Of a stretch of 64,000 nucleotides of DNA, positions 21,609 through 31,816 are shown piece by piece (position 1 is the stretch's first letter; every line of letters begins with the position of its first letter). The stretch lies in the NCBI RefSeq assembly GCF_030332225.1, contig NZ_JAOWIF010000033.1, forward strand, positions 248,001-312,000. Reading direction: 5' to 3'. The notes under the pieces are model-generated. The model had not been told where the DNA came from and ran no database searches. It worked only from the letters and a program-made list of their open reading frames with translations. A program made the translations under genes and the position numbers. Origin of the DNA: Citrobacter sp. Cu233. Lineage in GTDB: Bacteria > Pseudomonadota > Gammaproteobacteria > Enterobacterales > Enterobacteriaceae.

Positions 21609-21809
21609 TGAAAAATCCCCCGCCGAAAAAGAGTTATCTCAGTTGGCCGGCATGGTGTTAATTATGATTGATAAAAATGAGCGTCGTAAAATTTAACAAT
21701 TTATATAACTTTCTACTGCTCTGGTTCAGACTCCACTTCATTTCTTGCCGACATACAGCGTATAATCCCCGGCCTTTGATTATTTTTTTACCATTTTTTT
21801 GGAAGCATT

Positions 21810-23981
21810 ATGAGCGCAATATCCCTGATCCAACCGGACAGAGACCTTTTCTCCTGGCCGCAGTATTGGGCCGCCTGTTTTGGGCCGGCACCATTTTTGC
21901 CGATGTCACGCGACGAAATGGATCAACTTGGCTGGGATAGCTGCGACATCATTCTGGTTACCGGCGATGCGTACGTCGATCACCCGAGCTTCGGTATGGC
22001 TATTTGCGGCCGTATGCTGGAAGCACAGGGCTTTCGCGTGGGGATCATCGCCCAACCGGAGTGGAATAGCAAAGATGACTTTATGCGTCTGGGCAAACCG
22101 AACCTGTTCTTCGGCGTAACTGCCGGCAACATGGACTCGATGATCAACCGTTATACCGCCGATCGCCGACTGCGCCATGACGATGCCTATACGCCGGACA
22201 ACGTGGCGGGTAAACGCCCGGATCGCGCGACGCTGGTTTATACCCAGCGCTGTAAAGAAGCCTGGAAAGATGTGCCGGTTATTCTCGGCGGTATTGAAGC
22301 CAGCCTGCGCCGTACTGCGCATTACGATTACTGGTCAGATACCGTGCGTCGTTCCGTGTTGGTGGATTCAAAAGCCGACATGCTGATGTTTGGCAACGGC
22401 GAACGTCCATTGGTGGAAGTCGCACACCGTCTGGCAATGGGCGAAACCATTGATCAGATCCGCGACGTGCGTAATACCGCGATTATGGTCAAAGAAGCGC
22501 TGCCGGGCTGGAGTGGGGTGGATTCCACGCGTCTGGATATGCCAGGAAAAATTGACCCAATCCCCCATCCGTATGGCGAAGACTTGCCGTGTGCTGACAA
22601 CAAACCGGTGGCGCCGAAAAAACAAGAAGCGAAAGCGGTAACCGTACAGCCGCCGCGTCCGAAGCCGTGGGAAAAAACCTACGTACTGTTGCCGTCGTTC
22701 GAGAAAGTGAAGAGCGACAAAGTACTGTACGCCCATGCGTCGCGTATTCTGCACCATGAAACGAACCCAGGATGCGCGCGTGCACTGATGCAAAAGCATG
22801 GCGATCGCTATATTTGGGTTAACCCACCGGCGATCCCGTTGTCGACCGAAGAAATGGACAGCGTCTTTGCACTGCCGTACAAGCGCGTACCACATCCGGC
22901 ATACGGTAACAGCCGAATTCCCGCCTATGAGATGATCCGTTTCTCGATCAATATCATGCGTGGCTGTTTTGGTGGTTGCTCGTTCTGTTCGATCACCGAG
23001 CACGAAGGGCGCATTATCCAGAGCCGTTCGGAAGATTCGATCATCAATGAGATCGAAGCCATTCGTGATACCGTTCCGGGCTTTACCGGCGTGATTTCCG
23101 ATCTCGGTGGCCCAACGGCCAACATGTATATGCTGCGCTGTAAGTCACCGCGTGCGGAACAGACCTGCCGTCGTCTGTCATGCGTGTATCCGGACATCTG
23201 CCCGCATATGGATACCAACCACGAACCGACGATTAATCTTTACCGCCGCGCGCGTGATCTAAAAGGCATTAAAAAGATCCTTATCGCATCCGGGGTGCGT
23301 TATGACATCGCCGTTGAGGACCCGCGCTATATTAAAGAGTTAGCAACTCACCATGTGGGTGGCTACCTGAAGATTGCGCCGGAGCATACCGAAGAAGGCC
23401 CATTGTCGAAGATGATGAAACCGGGTATGGGCAGCTACGACCGCTTTAAAGAGTTGTTCGATACCTATTCTAAACAGGCCGGTAAAGAGCAGTACCTGAT
23501 CCCATATTTTATCTCTGCGCACCCGGGGACGCGTGATGAGGATATGGTGAATCTGGCTCTGTGGCTGAAACAGCGCCGTTTCCGTTTGGATCAAGTGCAG
23601 AACTTCTACCCATCACCGCTGGCAAACTCTACAACCATGTATTACACCGGGAAAAACCCGTTGGGTAAAATTGGTTATAAGAGTGAAGATGTGGTGGTGC
23701 CAAGAGGTGATAAACAGCGCCGTCTGCATAAAGCACTGCTGCGTTACCATGATCCTGCTAACTGGCCGTTAATCCGTCAGGCGCTGGAAGATATGGGGAA
23801 AAAGCATCTGATTGGCGGTCGTCGCGAGTGTTTGGTTCCGGCCCCGACGCTGGAAGAGATGCGCGAAGCACGTCGTCAGAACCGCCACACCCGCCCGGCA
23901 CTGACCAAGCATACGCCAGTCGCGCACCAGCGTCAGACGCCTGCGGCGAATAAAAAACGCGGGAAAGTTGCGGGGCGCTAA
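21810..23981 (+). CDS. ygiQ: Radical SAM protein YgiQ
   Basis: 723-residue UPF0313 radical-SAM protein. The three cysteines that bind the 4Fe-4S cluster are in [11 protein letters not shown] at about residue 386-395, preceded by a B12-binding-like N-terminal domain and followed by a TIM-barrel ([19 protein letters not shown]). The low-complexity basic tail is shorter than that of E. coli (739 residues). Its substrate is unknown; in E. coli it is often annotated as an intact or disrupted hypothetical gene. Confidence 0.95.
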   Translation: MSAISLIQPDRDLFSWPQYWAACFGPAPFLPMSRDEMDQLGWDSCDIILVTGDAYVDHPSFGMAICGRMLEAQGFRVGIIAQPEWNSKDDFMRLGKPNLFFGVTAGNMDSMINRYTADRRLRHDDAYTPDNVAGKRPDRATLVYTQRCKEAWKDVPVILGGIEASLRRTAHYDYWSDTVRRSVLVDSKADMLMFGNGERPLVEVAHRLAMGETIDQIRDVRNTAIMVKEALPGWSGVDSTRLDMPGKIDPIPHPYGEDLPCADNKPVAPKKQEAKAVTVQPPRPKPWEKTYVLLPSFEKVKSDKVLYAHASRILHHETNPGCARALMQKHGDRYIWVNPPAIPLSTEEMDSVFALPYKRVPHPAYGNSRIPAYEMIRFSINIMRGCFGGCSFCSITEHEGRIIQSRSEDSIINEIEAIRDTVPGFTGVISDLGGPTANMYMLRCKSPRAEQTCRRLSCVYPDICPHMDTNHEPTINLYRRARDLKGIKKILIASGVRYDIAVEDPRYIKELATHHVGGYLKIAPEHTEEGPLSKMMKPGMGSYDRFKELFDTYSKQAGKEQYLIPYFISAHPGTRDEDMVNLALWLKQRRFRLDQVQNFYPSPLANSTTMYYTGKNPLGKIGYKSEDVVVPRGDKQRRLHKALLRYHDPANWPLIRQALEDMGKKHLIGGRRECLVPAPTLEEMREARRQNRHTRPALTKHTPVAHQRQTPAANKKRGKVAGR

Positions 23982-23994
23982 TGCCAGACCGTAG

Positions 23995-24023
23995 ACCGGA
24001 TAAGGTGTGTCACCTTATCCGGT
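23995..24023. repeat. Perfect REP-like inverted repeat between ygiQ and HIT gene
   Basis: ACCGGATAAGGTG and CACCTTATCCGGT form a perfect 13-bp stem with a three-base loop between convergent genes. The arm sequence matches REP (GGATAAGG). It could act as a bidirectional terminator although no T run follows. Confidence 0.75.
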
Positions 24024-24038
24024 AATGACATTGACGCG

Positions 24039-24494
24039 TTAAGCTTCACGAATTCTGGCCGCTAATGCGGCCAGTTTTTCATCGTCTGCCCGCTCGTGGT
24101 CGTGTGACGACAAATACCCTTCATACTGTTCGAAAAATTTATTCTGCCGTGACTCGATCGGTTTCCAGTGCGTCAAATCACCTGTGCCATGCATAGGGCT
24201 GAGCTTACTGTGCACATGATCCACGCCAAACCCTTCGAAAAACATCCCTGTACGGCTGACGTCCGGGAAAGCGTTATCCAGTTTTTTCGCCACCTTTTGG
24301 GTCGCCAGCATCAGGTCTGCCAGTGCCTGCGGCGGCATATCAAATGCATAGCTGGGATAGTGCTTTTTCGGGATCACCACGGTAAAACCTTCGGTGTTCG
24401 GGAAAATCGACAGAAAGGCCAGGTGATGCTCATCCTCCCAGACTTTATGGCAGGGCGCTTTACCTTCAACAATTTGACAGAAAATACAGGTCAT
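24039..24494 (-). CDS. HIT-family protein with altered histidine triad
   Basis: 151-residue HIT-domain protein of the nucleotide hydrolase/transferase superfamily. It has the N-terminal zinc-like CIFCQIVEG motif and VVIPKKHYPS. The catalytic region reads HVHSKL, so the usual H-x-H-x-H has Lys in place of the third histidine; the central nucleophilic histidine is kept. I start at ATG 24494 after AAAGGA; an upstream extension to 24566 runs into the preceding gene. It lies 44 bases after the DASS transporter on the same strand, so they are probably cotranscribed. The substrate is unknown. Confidence 0.88.
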   Translation of the reverse strand: MTCIFCQIVEGKAPCHKVWEDEHHLAFLSIFPNTEGFTVVIPKKHYPSYAFDMPPQALADLMLATQKVAKKLDNAFPDVSRTGMFFEGFGVDHVHSKLSPMHGTGDLTHWKPIESRQNKFFEQYEGYLSSHDHERADDEKLAALAARIREA

Positions 24495-24538
24495 TCCTTT
24501 TCTCCGTAGGTAAGACGTTTTGTCAGGACGCAGTGAGT

Positions 24539-25993
24539 TTAGTACAGACCCAACATCTTCCACCACATCAGCCCTACGGTGATAAAGACGGCTTGATTAA
24601 ACAGGCTGATGATGAATCCTGTTCGCCACCAGACCCCTGTCGGGACGTACCCGGCACCAAACAGAATCGGGCCGCGGGCGTGAGTGTACTGAGTGAGGGA
24701 ACAGTACAGACTGCTGGTGAAGGCCAACATCAACGCCGTAGGCGCTGCAGGAATATTCAAATGCAAGCCGACGCCAAGGAAAACGGCGTACAGCGCCGCA
24801 ATCTGCGCATTACCGCTGGCAAAAAAGTAGTGGGTATAAAAGTACGCGGCGTTGAGCAGCAGCAGGACAACCACCCAACTGGTTCCATGCATGGTACTGC
24901 TCAGGCTATCGCCAATCAGGTTGCCAAACCAGGTGGTAAAGCCCAGATTTTTCAACTGATTCGCCATCATTAATAGTGCGGCAAACCAGATCAGCGTATC
25001 CCATGCGCCTTTCTCACTTTTGACGTCTTCCCAGCTCAGAACGCCGCTGAGCAGCAAGATGGATAAGCCAACAAATGAGGCGGTTGTGGCGTCGACACCC
25101 AGCGTATCACCAAAAATCCACAGCACCAGCAGGACGCCGACAGTCGCCAGCATCAGCCATTCACCGCGTGACATTCGGCCCATTTCTGCCAGTTCTTTGC
25201 GCGCCAGATTAGGGGCATCCGGCGTGTGTTTGATTTCCGGACGTACCAGCCAGTAAACCAGGAGTGGAACCAGCAGCAACGAGACCAGACAAGGCAGCAG
25301 CGCCGCCATAAACCAACTGCCCCAGGTCAGTGTGACCCCCGCGTTGGCCGCCAGTTTTACTGCCAACAGATTGCCGGTATAGCCGGTCATAAAGAGCGCG
25401 GCGGTGACATCATTGACATTGCCAATACAGGTGATGAGAAAGGTGCCGATTTTATTGCGGGATTCATCTTCCGGGTTTGAATGGAAACTGCGTGCCAGAG
25501 AGTCAGCTATCGGGTAGATGACGCCGCCACAGCGTGCCGTATTGCTTGGCATTGCTGGGGAAAGTATCAGGTCCGCAAACGCCAGTCCGTAGGCGAGTCC
25601 CAGGGTACGTTTTCCGAGCAGACGGATCATCTGCAGCGCGATACGTCGGCCGAGGCCGGTTTTGATAAACCCGCGGGCAATCATAAAGGCGACGACAATC
25701 AGCCAGATCAGCGAACTGTTCAGTTCGCTCAGTGCGGTGGTAATAGCACCGCTGGCGGTTTTATCCCCGGCAGCATAAGCGAGGGCAAAAACGGTAATAC
25801 CGATGATGCCGACTGCGCCAATAGGCAGAACTTTTGCCACGATAGCAGCAATGGTAGCAACGAAGATAATGGCTGAATGCCAGGCTGGCGCACTTAACCC
25901 ACTGGGTGGGGTAAGCTGCCAGAGCCCGGCAGAAATCAATAATATAAGAATTAATGGGAGCCATTTGACGCCATGCTGTGTTTTTTCCGCCAT
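24539..25993 (-). CDS. DASS-family anion transporter (CitT/TtdT-like)
   Basis: About 484 residues with 11-12 hydrophobic segments, in the divalent anion:sodium symporter family. The substrate-site motif SPAMPSNTARCGG is that of the CitT/TtdT clade, which exchanges citrate, tartrate or succinate; the matching second-repeat motif is ASGNAQIAAL. Likely substrate is a di- or tricarboxylate, inferred only from the clade. I chose ATG 25993 with AGGTG seven bases upstream over a GTG two codons earlier. It forms an apparent operon with the HIT gene and is absent from this position in E. coli. Confidence 0.88.
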   Translation of the reverse strand: MAEKTQHGVKWLPLILILLISAGLWQLTPPSGLSAPAWHSAIIFVATIAAIVAKVLPIGAVGIIGITVFALAYAAGDKTASGAITTALSELNSSLIWLIVVAFMIARGFIKTGLGRRIALQMIRLLGKRTLGLAYGLAFADLILSPAMPSNTARCGGVIYPIADSLARSFHSNPEDESRNKIGTFLITCIGNVNDVTAALFMTGYTGNLLAVKLAANAGVTLTWGSWFMAALLPCLVSLLLVPLLVYWLVRPEIKHTPDAPNLARKELAEMGRMSRGEWLMLATVGVLLVLWIFGDTLGVDATTASFVGLSILLLSGVLSWEDVKSEKGAWDTLIWFAALLMMANQLKNLGFTTWFGNLIGDSLSSTMHGTSWVVVLLLLNAAYFYTHYFFASGNAQIAALYAVFLGVGLHLNIPAAPTALMLAFTSSLYCSLTQYTHARGPILFGAGYVPTGVWWRTGFIISLFNQAVFITVGLMWWKMLGLY

Positions 25994-26143
25994 GGTCACG
26001 CACCTATAGATATTTGTGATGTATTAATGAAATTAATATTATTAATTAATAATTAGTAAGTTATGTCGCGTAATGCTGCACGTGGATGTGCCATAAATAC
26101 ATCTATACTTGCGCGTTTATTGTTTCTTAATATTTCGACAGGA

Positions 26144-26169
26144 GAAAAGCCCGACGGGAAGGCCGGGCT
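26144..26169 (-). terminator. Rho-independent terminator after dkgA
   Basis: On the dkgA strand AGCCCG pairs with CGGGCT, followed by TTTTCT, 13 bases past the dkgA stop. Confidence 0.85.
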
Positions 26170-26181
26170 GGAGAGGAGAGA

Positions 26182-27009
26182 TTAACCGCCGAACTGATCC
26201 GGGTCAGGGCCCAGGCGTTTACCCTGATCGAGTTTTGCAATTTCACCGAGTTCGTCTTTGTCCAGGCGGAAATCCCAGACGTTGAAGTTCTCGGCGATAC
26301 GGGCAGGGGTAACGGATTTCGGGATGACAACCAGACCGTTATCCAGATGCCAGCGAATGACGACCTGCGCCGGTGATTTGCCATATTTTTCAGCGAGCTC
26401 GCGAATGATCTTTTGATCAAATACATCTTTACCGCCCTGCGCCAGCGGGCTCCAGGACTCAGTCTGGATCTTATGTGTTGCGTTCCAGGCGTGAAGCTGG
26501 CGTTGCTGCATCAGTGGATGCAGTTCTATCTGGTTAATCACCGGGGGGACACCTGTTTCATCCATCAGGCGCTGGAGATGATTGATCTGAAAGTTGCACA
26601 CACCGATGCTCTTGATCAGCCCCTCTTTTTGCAGGTCGATCATGTTTTCCCACGCTTCAACGTAGTGATCGATCGCCGGGACAGGCCAGTGCATCAGGTA
26701 GAGATCGAGGTAATCGAGCTGGAGTTTCTCCATGCTTTCGAGCAATGCTTCCCGTGGGCGCTTCTGGTCATCATTCCACAGCTTGGTGGTAATGAATAAC
26801 TCTTCGCGTGGCACGCCCGCATTGCGTAATGCTTTGCCGACACCTTCTTCGTTTTTGTACGCCGCAGCGGTATCGATAGAGCGATAACCGACTTCCAGCG
26901 CTTTATGAATGGCGGAGATGACTTCTTCATTGCTTGCCTTCCAGACCCCCAGGCCCAGTTGCGGCATGACGTTACCATCCTGTAGCTTGATAATGGTTGG
27001 ACCGGTCAT
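26182..27009 (-). CDS. dkgA: 2,5-diketo-D-gluconate reductase A / methylglyoxal reductase DkgA
   Basis: 275-residue NADPH-dependent aldo-keto reductase that reduces methylglyoxal, beta-keto esters and 2,5-diketogluconate. Catalytic residues are in DTAAAYKNEEGVGKA (Asp, Tyr), TTKLWND (Lys) and YLMHWPVP (His); the cofactor-binding IPKSVTPARI is near the C-terminus. The ribosome site is part of a run of eight G at 27014-27021. It is downstream of yqhD, and both are activated by YqhC in E. coli. Confidence 0.97.
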   Translation of the reverse strand: MTGPTIIKLQDGNVMPQLGLGVWKASNEEVISAIHKALEVGYRSIDTAAAYKNEEGVGKALRNAGVPREELFITTKLWNDDQKRPREALLESMEKLQLDYLDLYLMHWPVPAIDHYVEAWENMIDLQKEGLIKSIGVCNFQINHLQRLMDETGVPPVINQIELHPLMQQRQLHAWNATHKIQTESWSPLAQGGKDVFDQKIIRELAEKYGKSPAQVVIRWHLDNGLVVIPKSVTPARIAENFNVWDFRLDKDELGEIAKLDQGKRLGPDPDQFGG

Positions 27010-27078
27010 AATTCCCCCCCCTTAATTGAGTTCACCGGGGCAAGCCCCGGTAAGTTAGGTGTGATTTAAGTCTGGCCT

Positions 27079-27203
27079 ATACTCGTCATACTTCAAGCTG
27101 TATATGCGTTGGCTGCACTTGTTCACCCCTGTCACTTACTTCTGTCAGCTCCAGGGGATTCTCTCTTTTGCCGGCTTTATGCAACTCGAATTGTTGAGAG
27201 TAT
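27079..27203. repeat. ERIC element (intergenic repeat unit) between yqhD and dkgA
   Basis: About 125 bases running from ACTCGTCATACTTCAAGCTG to AACTCGAATTGTTGAGAGT, with the central conserved arms TTCACCCCTGTCACTTACTT and CAGCTCCAGGGGATTC. These are recognisable copies of the ERIC2 and ERIC1 primer regions with a few substitutions. It is an imperfect palindrome of the length expected for ERIC (127 bases). It sits in the 230-base gap between yqhD and dkgA, so it is probably transcribed as a long hairpin in the yqhD-dkgA mRNA. Confidence 0.88.
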
Positions 27204-27239
27204 AAATAGCCAAAAACGAAAGTCAGAGGTCAAAAAACC

Positions 27240-28403
27240 TTAGCGGGCAGCTTCGTAAATCCGGCGGCTGACGTCCAGCGTGATGTCCTGATGTTCACCC
27301 AGTTTCGTGCCGCCATGCGCTTCCAGTTTTTCCAGTAGTGCCGGGATGGAGCTGCCATCCAGACTGTAGTCAGACAGGTGAGTCGGTACACCCATTTGTT
27401 CGAAGAACTGACGGGTGGCGGCAATCGCGGCATCAATGCGCTGGTCTTCGGAGCCTTCAGTGATATTCCAGATGCGCTCTGCGTATTGCAGCAGTTTGGC
27501 TCGCTTGGTATCGCGTTTTTCATTCCACAATGCAGGCAGGACGATTGCCAGCGTCTGAGCGTGGTCGAGTCCGTGCATTGCCGTCAGTTCGTGACCCAGC
27601 ATATGGGTTGCCCAGTCCTGCGGTACGCCTGCACCGATCAGCCCGTTCAGTGCCTGAGTGGCTGCCCACATGACGTTAGCACGCACATTGTAGTTTTCCG
27701 GCTCCTGTAACGCTTTCGGACCGTCTTCTATCAGCGTCAGCAGAATACCTTCGGCAAAGCGATCCTGAATTTTCCCGTCTACAGGATAAGTCACATATTG
27801 CTCTACAGTATGAACAAAAGCATCGACTACACCGTTGGCAACCTGACGCGGCGGCAGGGTATAGGTGTAAACCGGATCGAGCACAGCAAATACGGGCTGG
27901 ACAAACGGGGTCATGAAGGCCAGTTTGTCGCCAGTCGTTTTGCGCGAAATTACCGCACCAGAGTTAGATTCAGATCCGGTTGCTGGTAGGGTCAGTACCG
28001 AGCCCATTGGGACGGCGCTTTGTACGTCGTTACCGCGTGTTTCCAGAATGCGCCACGGGTCAACACTGTCAGCATAATGTGCCGCTGCGGCGATGAATTT
28101 TGTGCCATCCAGAACAGAACCGCCGCCTACCGCCAGCAGGAATGTCACCTTCTCATCACGGACAATTTTTACCGCGTTCATCAGCGTTTCATAGGATGGG
28201 TTCGGCTCAATACCGCCAAACTCGAGCATATCCAGACCTTTCAGTGTGTCCTGAACTTGTGCCAGAACGCCTGTTTTTTTCACGCTACCACCGCCGTAGG
28301 TAATCAGTACGCGAGCATCCTGGGGGATTTGGTCGCGCAGTTCTGCAATCGCGCCTTTACCAAACAGAATGCGGGTTGGGGTATGGAGATTAAAGTTGTT
28401 CAT
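27240..28403 (-). CDS. yqhD: NADPH-dependent aldehyde reductase YqhD
   Basis: 387-residue iron-dependent alcohol dehydrogenase-family enzyme that detoxifies acrolein, malondialdehyde, furfural and other short aldehydes. The nucleotide-binding GGGSVLDGTKF motif and the metal ligands in NGVVDAFVHTVEQY (Asp, His), HMLGHELTAMHG and LDHAQTLA are present. The start at 28403 follows AAGGTAACGAGCA. It is divergent from its regulator yqhC. Confidence 0.98.
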   Translation of the reverse strand: MNNFNLHTPTRILFGKGAIAELRDQIPQDARVLITYGGGSVKKTGVLAQVQDTLKGLDMLEFGGIEPNPSYETLMNAVKIVRDEKVTFLLAVGGGSVLDGTKFIAAAAHYADSVDPWRILETRGNDVQSAVPMGSVLTLPATGSESNSGAVISRKTTGDKLAFMTPFVQPVFAVLDPVYTYTLPPRQVANGVVDAFVHTVEQYVTYPVDGKIQDRFAEGILLTLIEDGPKALQEPENYNVRANVMWAATQALNGLIGAGVPQDWATHMLGHELTAMHGLDHAQTLAIVLPALWNEKRDTKRAKLLQYAERIWNITEGSEDQRIDAAIAATRQFFEQMGVPTHLSDYSLDGSSIPALLEKLEAHGGTKLGEHQDITLDVSRRIYEAAR

Positions 28404-28578
28404 TGCTCGTTACCTTGTGTGGGTAAAAAAGAGGGCAGGCGAGTGTCTGCCTGATGGTGAACATTGTGGTCGTCAGAAGCGTTCCTCTCAATGCTCATTT
28501 CTGCCGATGTCTTGCCCATTTCTACAGACTACTGGAGAAAAGAGATAAAAGTGCGCACTATATCAAGGTTACAAATCA

Positions 28579-29496
28579 ATGATGAAATGGTGCCCTATGA
28601 ACCGTGATGAGATCTGTCTCCTGCTGACAGAAAAAATTAAGCAGCTGAAAAATAATGAGAATAAATTAAATGATCTGCTGCCTGATATTCGCTTACTGTA
28701 TGGCTCTGAACCCGGGGTGCGCACACCAGTGATGTATCAGCCTGGCATCATATTTCTCTTTTCAGGACATAAAATTGGTTATATCAACGAACGTGTCTTT
28801 CGCTATGACGCCAACGAATATTTACTGCTAACAGTTCCTTTACCCTTTGAATGTGAAACTTATGCGACACCGGACGTTCCGTTGGCGGGTATCCGCCTGA
28901 ACGTCGATATCCTGCAATTGCAGGAATTGCTGATGGATATTGGGGAGGATGAGCTGTTCCAGCCCGCAATGGCGGCAAGCGGGATCAATTCGGCGACGCT
29001 ATCCGATGAAATTCTCTGTGCAGCGGAACGCCTGCTGGATGTGATGGAGCGGCCATTGGATGCACGTATTCTGGGAAAACAGATTATTCGTGAGATCCTC
29101 TACCACGTGCTGACCGGGCCACGTGGAGGAGCCTTACTGGCGCTGGTCAGTCGCCAGACACATTTCAGTTTGATAAGCCGTGTGCTGAAGCGAATTGAAA
29201 CCAAGTACACCGAAAATCTCAATGTTGAGCAATTGGCGGCAGAGGCCAATATGAGCGTGTCGGCGTTCCATCATAATTTTAAATCGGTGACCAGTACTTC
29301 ACCGTTGCAGTATCTGAAGAGCTATCGATTGCATAAAGCGCGGATGATGATGATTCATGATGGGATGAAAGCCAGTGCGGCGGCAATGCGCGTGGGTTAT
29401 GAGAGTGCATCGCAGTTTAGTCGGGAGTTCAAACGTTACTTTGGCGTCACGCCAGGGGAAGATGCAGCCAGAATTAGGATGATGCAGGGGAGTTGA
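28579..29496 (+). CDS. yqhC: AraC-family activator YqhC
   Basis: Aldehyde-responsive activator of yqhD-dkgA. About 305 residues: an N-terminal cupin-like sensing domain ([19 protein letters not shown]) and two C-terminal helix-turn-helix motifs ([19 protein letters not shown] and [19 protein letters not shown]). The start is uncertain: ATG 28579 has a weak AGG upstream, and ATG 28597 is also possible; E. coli annotations are somewhat longer at this end. The divergent 175-base gap to yqhD must hold its binding site. Confidence 0.94.
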   Translation: MMKWCPMNRDEICLLLTEKIKQLKNNENKLNDLLPDIRLLYGSEPGVRTPVMYQPGIIFLFSGHKIGYINERVFRYDANEYLLLTVPLPFECETYATPDVPLAGIRLNVDILQLQELLMDIGEDELFQPAMAASGINSATLSDEILCAAERLLDVMERPLDARILGKQIIREILYHVLTGPRGGALLALVSRQTHFSLISRVLKRIETKYTENLNVEQLAAEANMSVSAFHHNFKSVTSTSPLQYLKSYRLHKARMMMIHDGMKASAAAMRVGYESASQFSREFKRYFGVTPGEDAARIRMMQGS

Positions 29497-29522
29497 TCTC
29501 TTGTCGGTCAGACAGGTTTACT

Positions 29523-29577
29523 GTAGGCCTTAAAGCTGTGCGCCATAAGGCGAAATGCCGGGGGGTACCCGGCCTAC
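29523..29577. repeat. REP element after yqhC
   Basis: GTAGGCC at 29523 and GGCCTAC at 29571 are the outer arms; TGCGCCATAAGGCG and GCCGGGGGGTACCCGGC form inner structure. Located between the convergent yqhC and yghB. Confidence 0.7.
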
Positions 29578-29586
29578 GGACGCAGC

Positions 29587-30246
29587 TCAGGCGCTACAGT
29601 ATTTTTTTTTAATCACCACGAACAGCGTTCCCAGCAGACCTGCAGTTAGCAGGGCGATTGGCAGGATCATTAAAAAGGTCATTACCTGATCTTCGTGGCG
29701 TTTAACAAACGGGATCATGCTGAGCGCATAGCCGAAACTGGTGACCACGGTGACCCACAGCAGGCCGCTCAGCCAGTTAAAAAACTGGAAACGACGGTTA
29801 GGCAGCCCTGAAATCCCCGCCATGGTCGGCAGCAAGGTGCGTACAAACGCCAGGAAACGTCCGGCGAGTAGTGCCATTAACCCGTGTTGGTCAAACATAC
29901 AGGTAGCACGCTGATGATATTTTTCAGGTAATTGTGCCAGCCAGCCTTTCACTGTTCGTGTATTGCCCAGCCAGCGCCCCTGAATGTAGCTCAGCCAGCA
30001 ACCGAGGCTGGCAGCGGCAGTCAGAATCGCTATGGTAGGTAAAAAGCTCATCACGTCCTGAGCAATCAGCGCTCCTGCCAGTAATAGCAGGCTGTCACCG
30101 GGCAAAAAGGAGGCGGGCAGCAGGCCATTTTCTAAAAACAGCGTGGCGAACATCACAAAGTACACCACGCTCACGACGTGTGGGTCCGCCAGCGCGGCAA
30201 AATCATGTTGCCAGAGCGCGGAGATAATATCTTGAATGACTACCAT
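29587..30246 (-). CDS. yghB: DedA-family inner-membrane protein YghB
   Basis: 219 residues from ATG 30246 after AGGAAA, matching E. coli YghB; the upstream extension to 30375 is not conserved. DedA proteins are needed for membrane integrity, proton motive force and Tat-dependent division, and some are now viewed as undecaprenyl-phosphate or phospholipid flippases. Key features are [14 protein letters not shown] (acidic and basic pair) and [17 protein letters not shown]. It lies 131 bases after metC on the same strand. Confidence 0.96.
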   Translation of the reverse strand: MVVIQDIISALWQHDFAALADPHVVSVVYFVMFATLFLENGLLPASFLPGDSLLLLAGALIAQDVMSFLPTIAILTAAASLGCWLSYIQGRWLGNTRTVKGWLAQLPEKYHQRATCMFDQHGLMALLAGRFLAFVRTLLPTMAGISGLPNRRFQFFNWLSGLLWVTVVTSFGYALSMIPFVKRHEDQVMTFLMILPIALLTAGLLGTLFVVIKKKYCSA

Positions 30247-30377
30247 GGACTTTCCTGTGGAACAGCGTTTATAGGTGGATTGTACTCCTGAATTGTCCGG
30301 GATGCCTTGATCCCGGACGCAACAATTGCAGACTTTTCCACCAGAAGTGTCTGCATATATGTCCATCTGCGGCAATG

Positions 30378-31565
30378 TTACTCGATTCGGGTAAATCCTG
30401 CGGCTAAATCGGCAATCAGATCGTCAACATTTTCTAAACCGATGTGTAAACGGATGAGCGTTCCGCTGAAGTCCACTTTGCCTTCCGGACGAATTGCCGC
30501 GATGTGTTCCGGTTGGTTAGCCAGAATCAGCGATTCAAAACCGCCCCAGGAATAGGCCATGCTGAACAGGCTGAAGTGATCCAGGTACGCAGACAGTTCT
30601 TCATTATTTAGCTTCTTATGCAGAACAAATGAGAACAGACCGCTGCTACCGGTAAAGTCGCGTTTCCAGAATTCGTGTCCCTTGCTGCCGGGAAGTGCCG
30701 GGTGATTCACGCGGGCAACCTGCGGATGGTCAGCCAGCCACTCGGCGACTTTTAAACTGCTTTCATGGTGTTGGCGAAGGCGAACGCTTAACGTCCGCAA
30801 TCCGCGGCTGGTCATATAGGCGGTATCGGCATCCAGCATTTGTCCCATCAGATAGGCATTTTCACGCAGTTGATCCCAGCAACGGGCATTGGATACCGCT
30901 GTCCCAACCATGCCGTCAGAATGACCAATCAGATATTTCGTCCCGGCCTGAATTGAGATATCGATACCGAAATCCAGCGCGTTGAACAACACGCCCGCAG
31001 CCCAGGTGTTATCAATCATGATGATAGCGTCCGGCACAACGCTTCTGACTGCGGCAACAATAGCTGGAACATCATGAACTTCCATGGTGACAGAACCTGG
31101 AGACTCAAGAAAAACAACTTTAGTGTTCGGCTGTATATGCTTCACAATATCCGCACCGACCAGCGGATCGAACCAGCCGGTTGTCACGCCAAGCTTGCCC
31201 AGTACCTTAGTGCAGAAATCCTGGCTGGGTTCATAGGCGGTATTTGTCATCAGCACATGATCGCCTTGTTCAACAAAGGCAAGGATGGTGTTGGCAACGG
31301 CTGCTGCACCGCAAGGGAACAGAGCGCAGCCCGCTCCGCCTTCCAGTTCACACATCGCTTCCTGCAGTGAGAAATGCGTCAGCGTGCCGCGACGTCCATA
31401 GAAAAGGGCACCGTTTGCGCGGTTATGCGTCGCCTGTTTTTTCGCCGCAACGGTGTCGAATACCAGTGAAGACGCGCGCTGGATCACGCTATTTACCGAA
31501 CCCAGCGTGTATTTTTTACTACGCCCGGCGTGAACGAGTTTGGTCTCAAGCTGCTTATCTGCCAT
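30378..31565 (-). CDS. metC: Cystathionine beta-lyase MetC
   Basis: 395-residue PLP enzyme splitting cystathionine to homocysteine, pyruvate and ammonia in methionine synthesis. The PLP lysine is in [14 protein letters not shown] (about Lys210). Other family landmarks are [26 protein letters not shown] and [10 protein letters not shown]. It is divergent from exbB; the shared 251-base region holds the Fur box and presumably a MetJ site, which I could not mark with confidence. Confidence 0.98.
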   Translation of the reverse strand: MADKQLETKLVHAGRSKKYTLGSVNSVIQRASSLVFDTVAAKKQATHNRANGALFYGRRGTLTHFSLQEAMCELEGGAGCALFPCGAAAVANTILAFVEQGDHVLMTNTAYEPSQDFCTKVLGKLGVTTGWFDPLVGADIVKHIQPNTKVVFLESPGSVTMEVHDVPAIVAAVRSVVPDAIIMIDNTWAAGVLFNALDFGIDISIQAGTKYLIGHSDGMVGTAVSNARCWDQLRENAYLMGQMLDADTAYMTSRGLRTLSVRLRQHHESSLKVAEWLADHPQVARVNHPALPGSKGHEFWKRDFTGSSGLFSFVLHKKLNNEELSAYLDHFSLFSMAYSWGGFESLILANQPEHIAAIRPEGKVDFSGTLIRLHIGLENVDDLIADLAAGFTRIE

Positions 31566-31734
31566 GTTGTATTACCTATTTTTATACGTCTGGATGTCTA
31601 AACTAGCATGAATCTCATCTGCCGCGTCCTGCAGAATAGCCATAAAGTACAAAATATTCTCAAATCGATTTCTGGTGACTTTTTTACTGCGTGAGCGCAA
31701 GGAAAAGAAACCAAAGGTGCGGCACTATGTAAAT

Positions 31735-31753
31735 AGTAATGAGAACGACTATC
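31735..31753 (+). promoter_or_regulatory. Fur box upstream of exbB
   Basis: AGTAATGAGAACGACTATC matches the 19-base Fur consensus at 13 positions by my count. It lies about 65-80 bases before exbB. Iron control of exbBD by Fur is established in E. coli. Confidence 0.75.
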
Positions 31754-31816
31754 AATTCGACGTCGTTTTGATATGATTACGCTCAGATTTTGTGATTTGC
31801 GTCCTGGAGATACAGA

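Noticed and set aside
30247-30375. 43-residue N-terminal extension of yghB
   Set aside because: Not conserved, whereas ATG 30246 has AGGAAA upstream and gives the E. coli length.
31566-31816. A MetJ operator (AGACGTCT-like boxes) before metC
   Set aside because: Only a single partial box (ACGTCTGGATGTCT) near 31586 was seen; tandem boxes with good matches could not be confirmed by eye.
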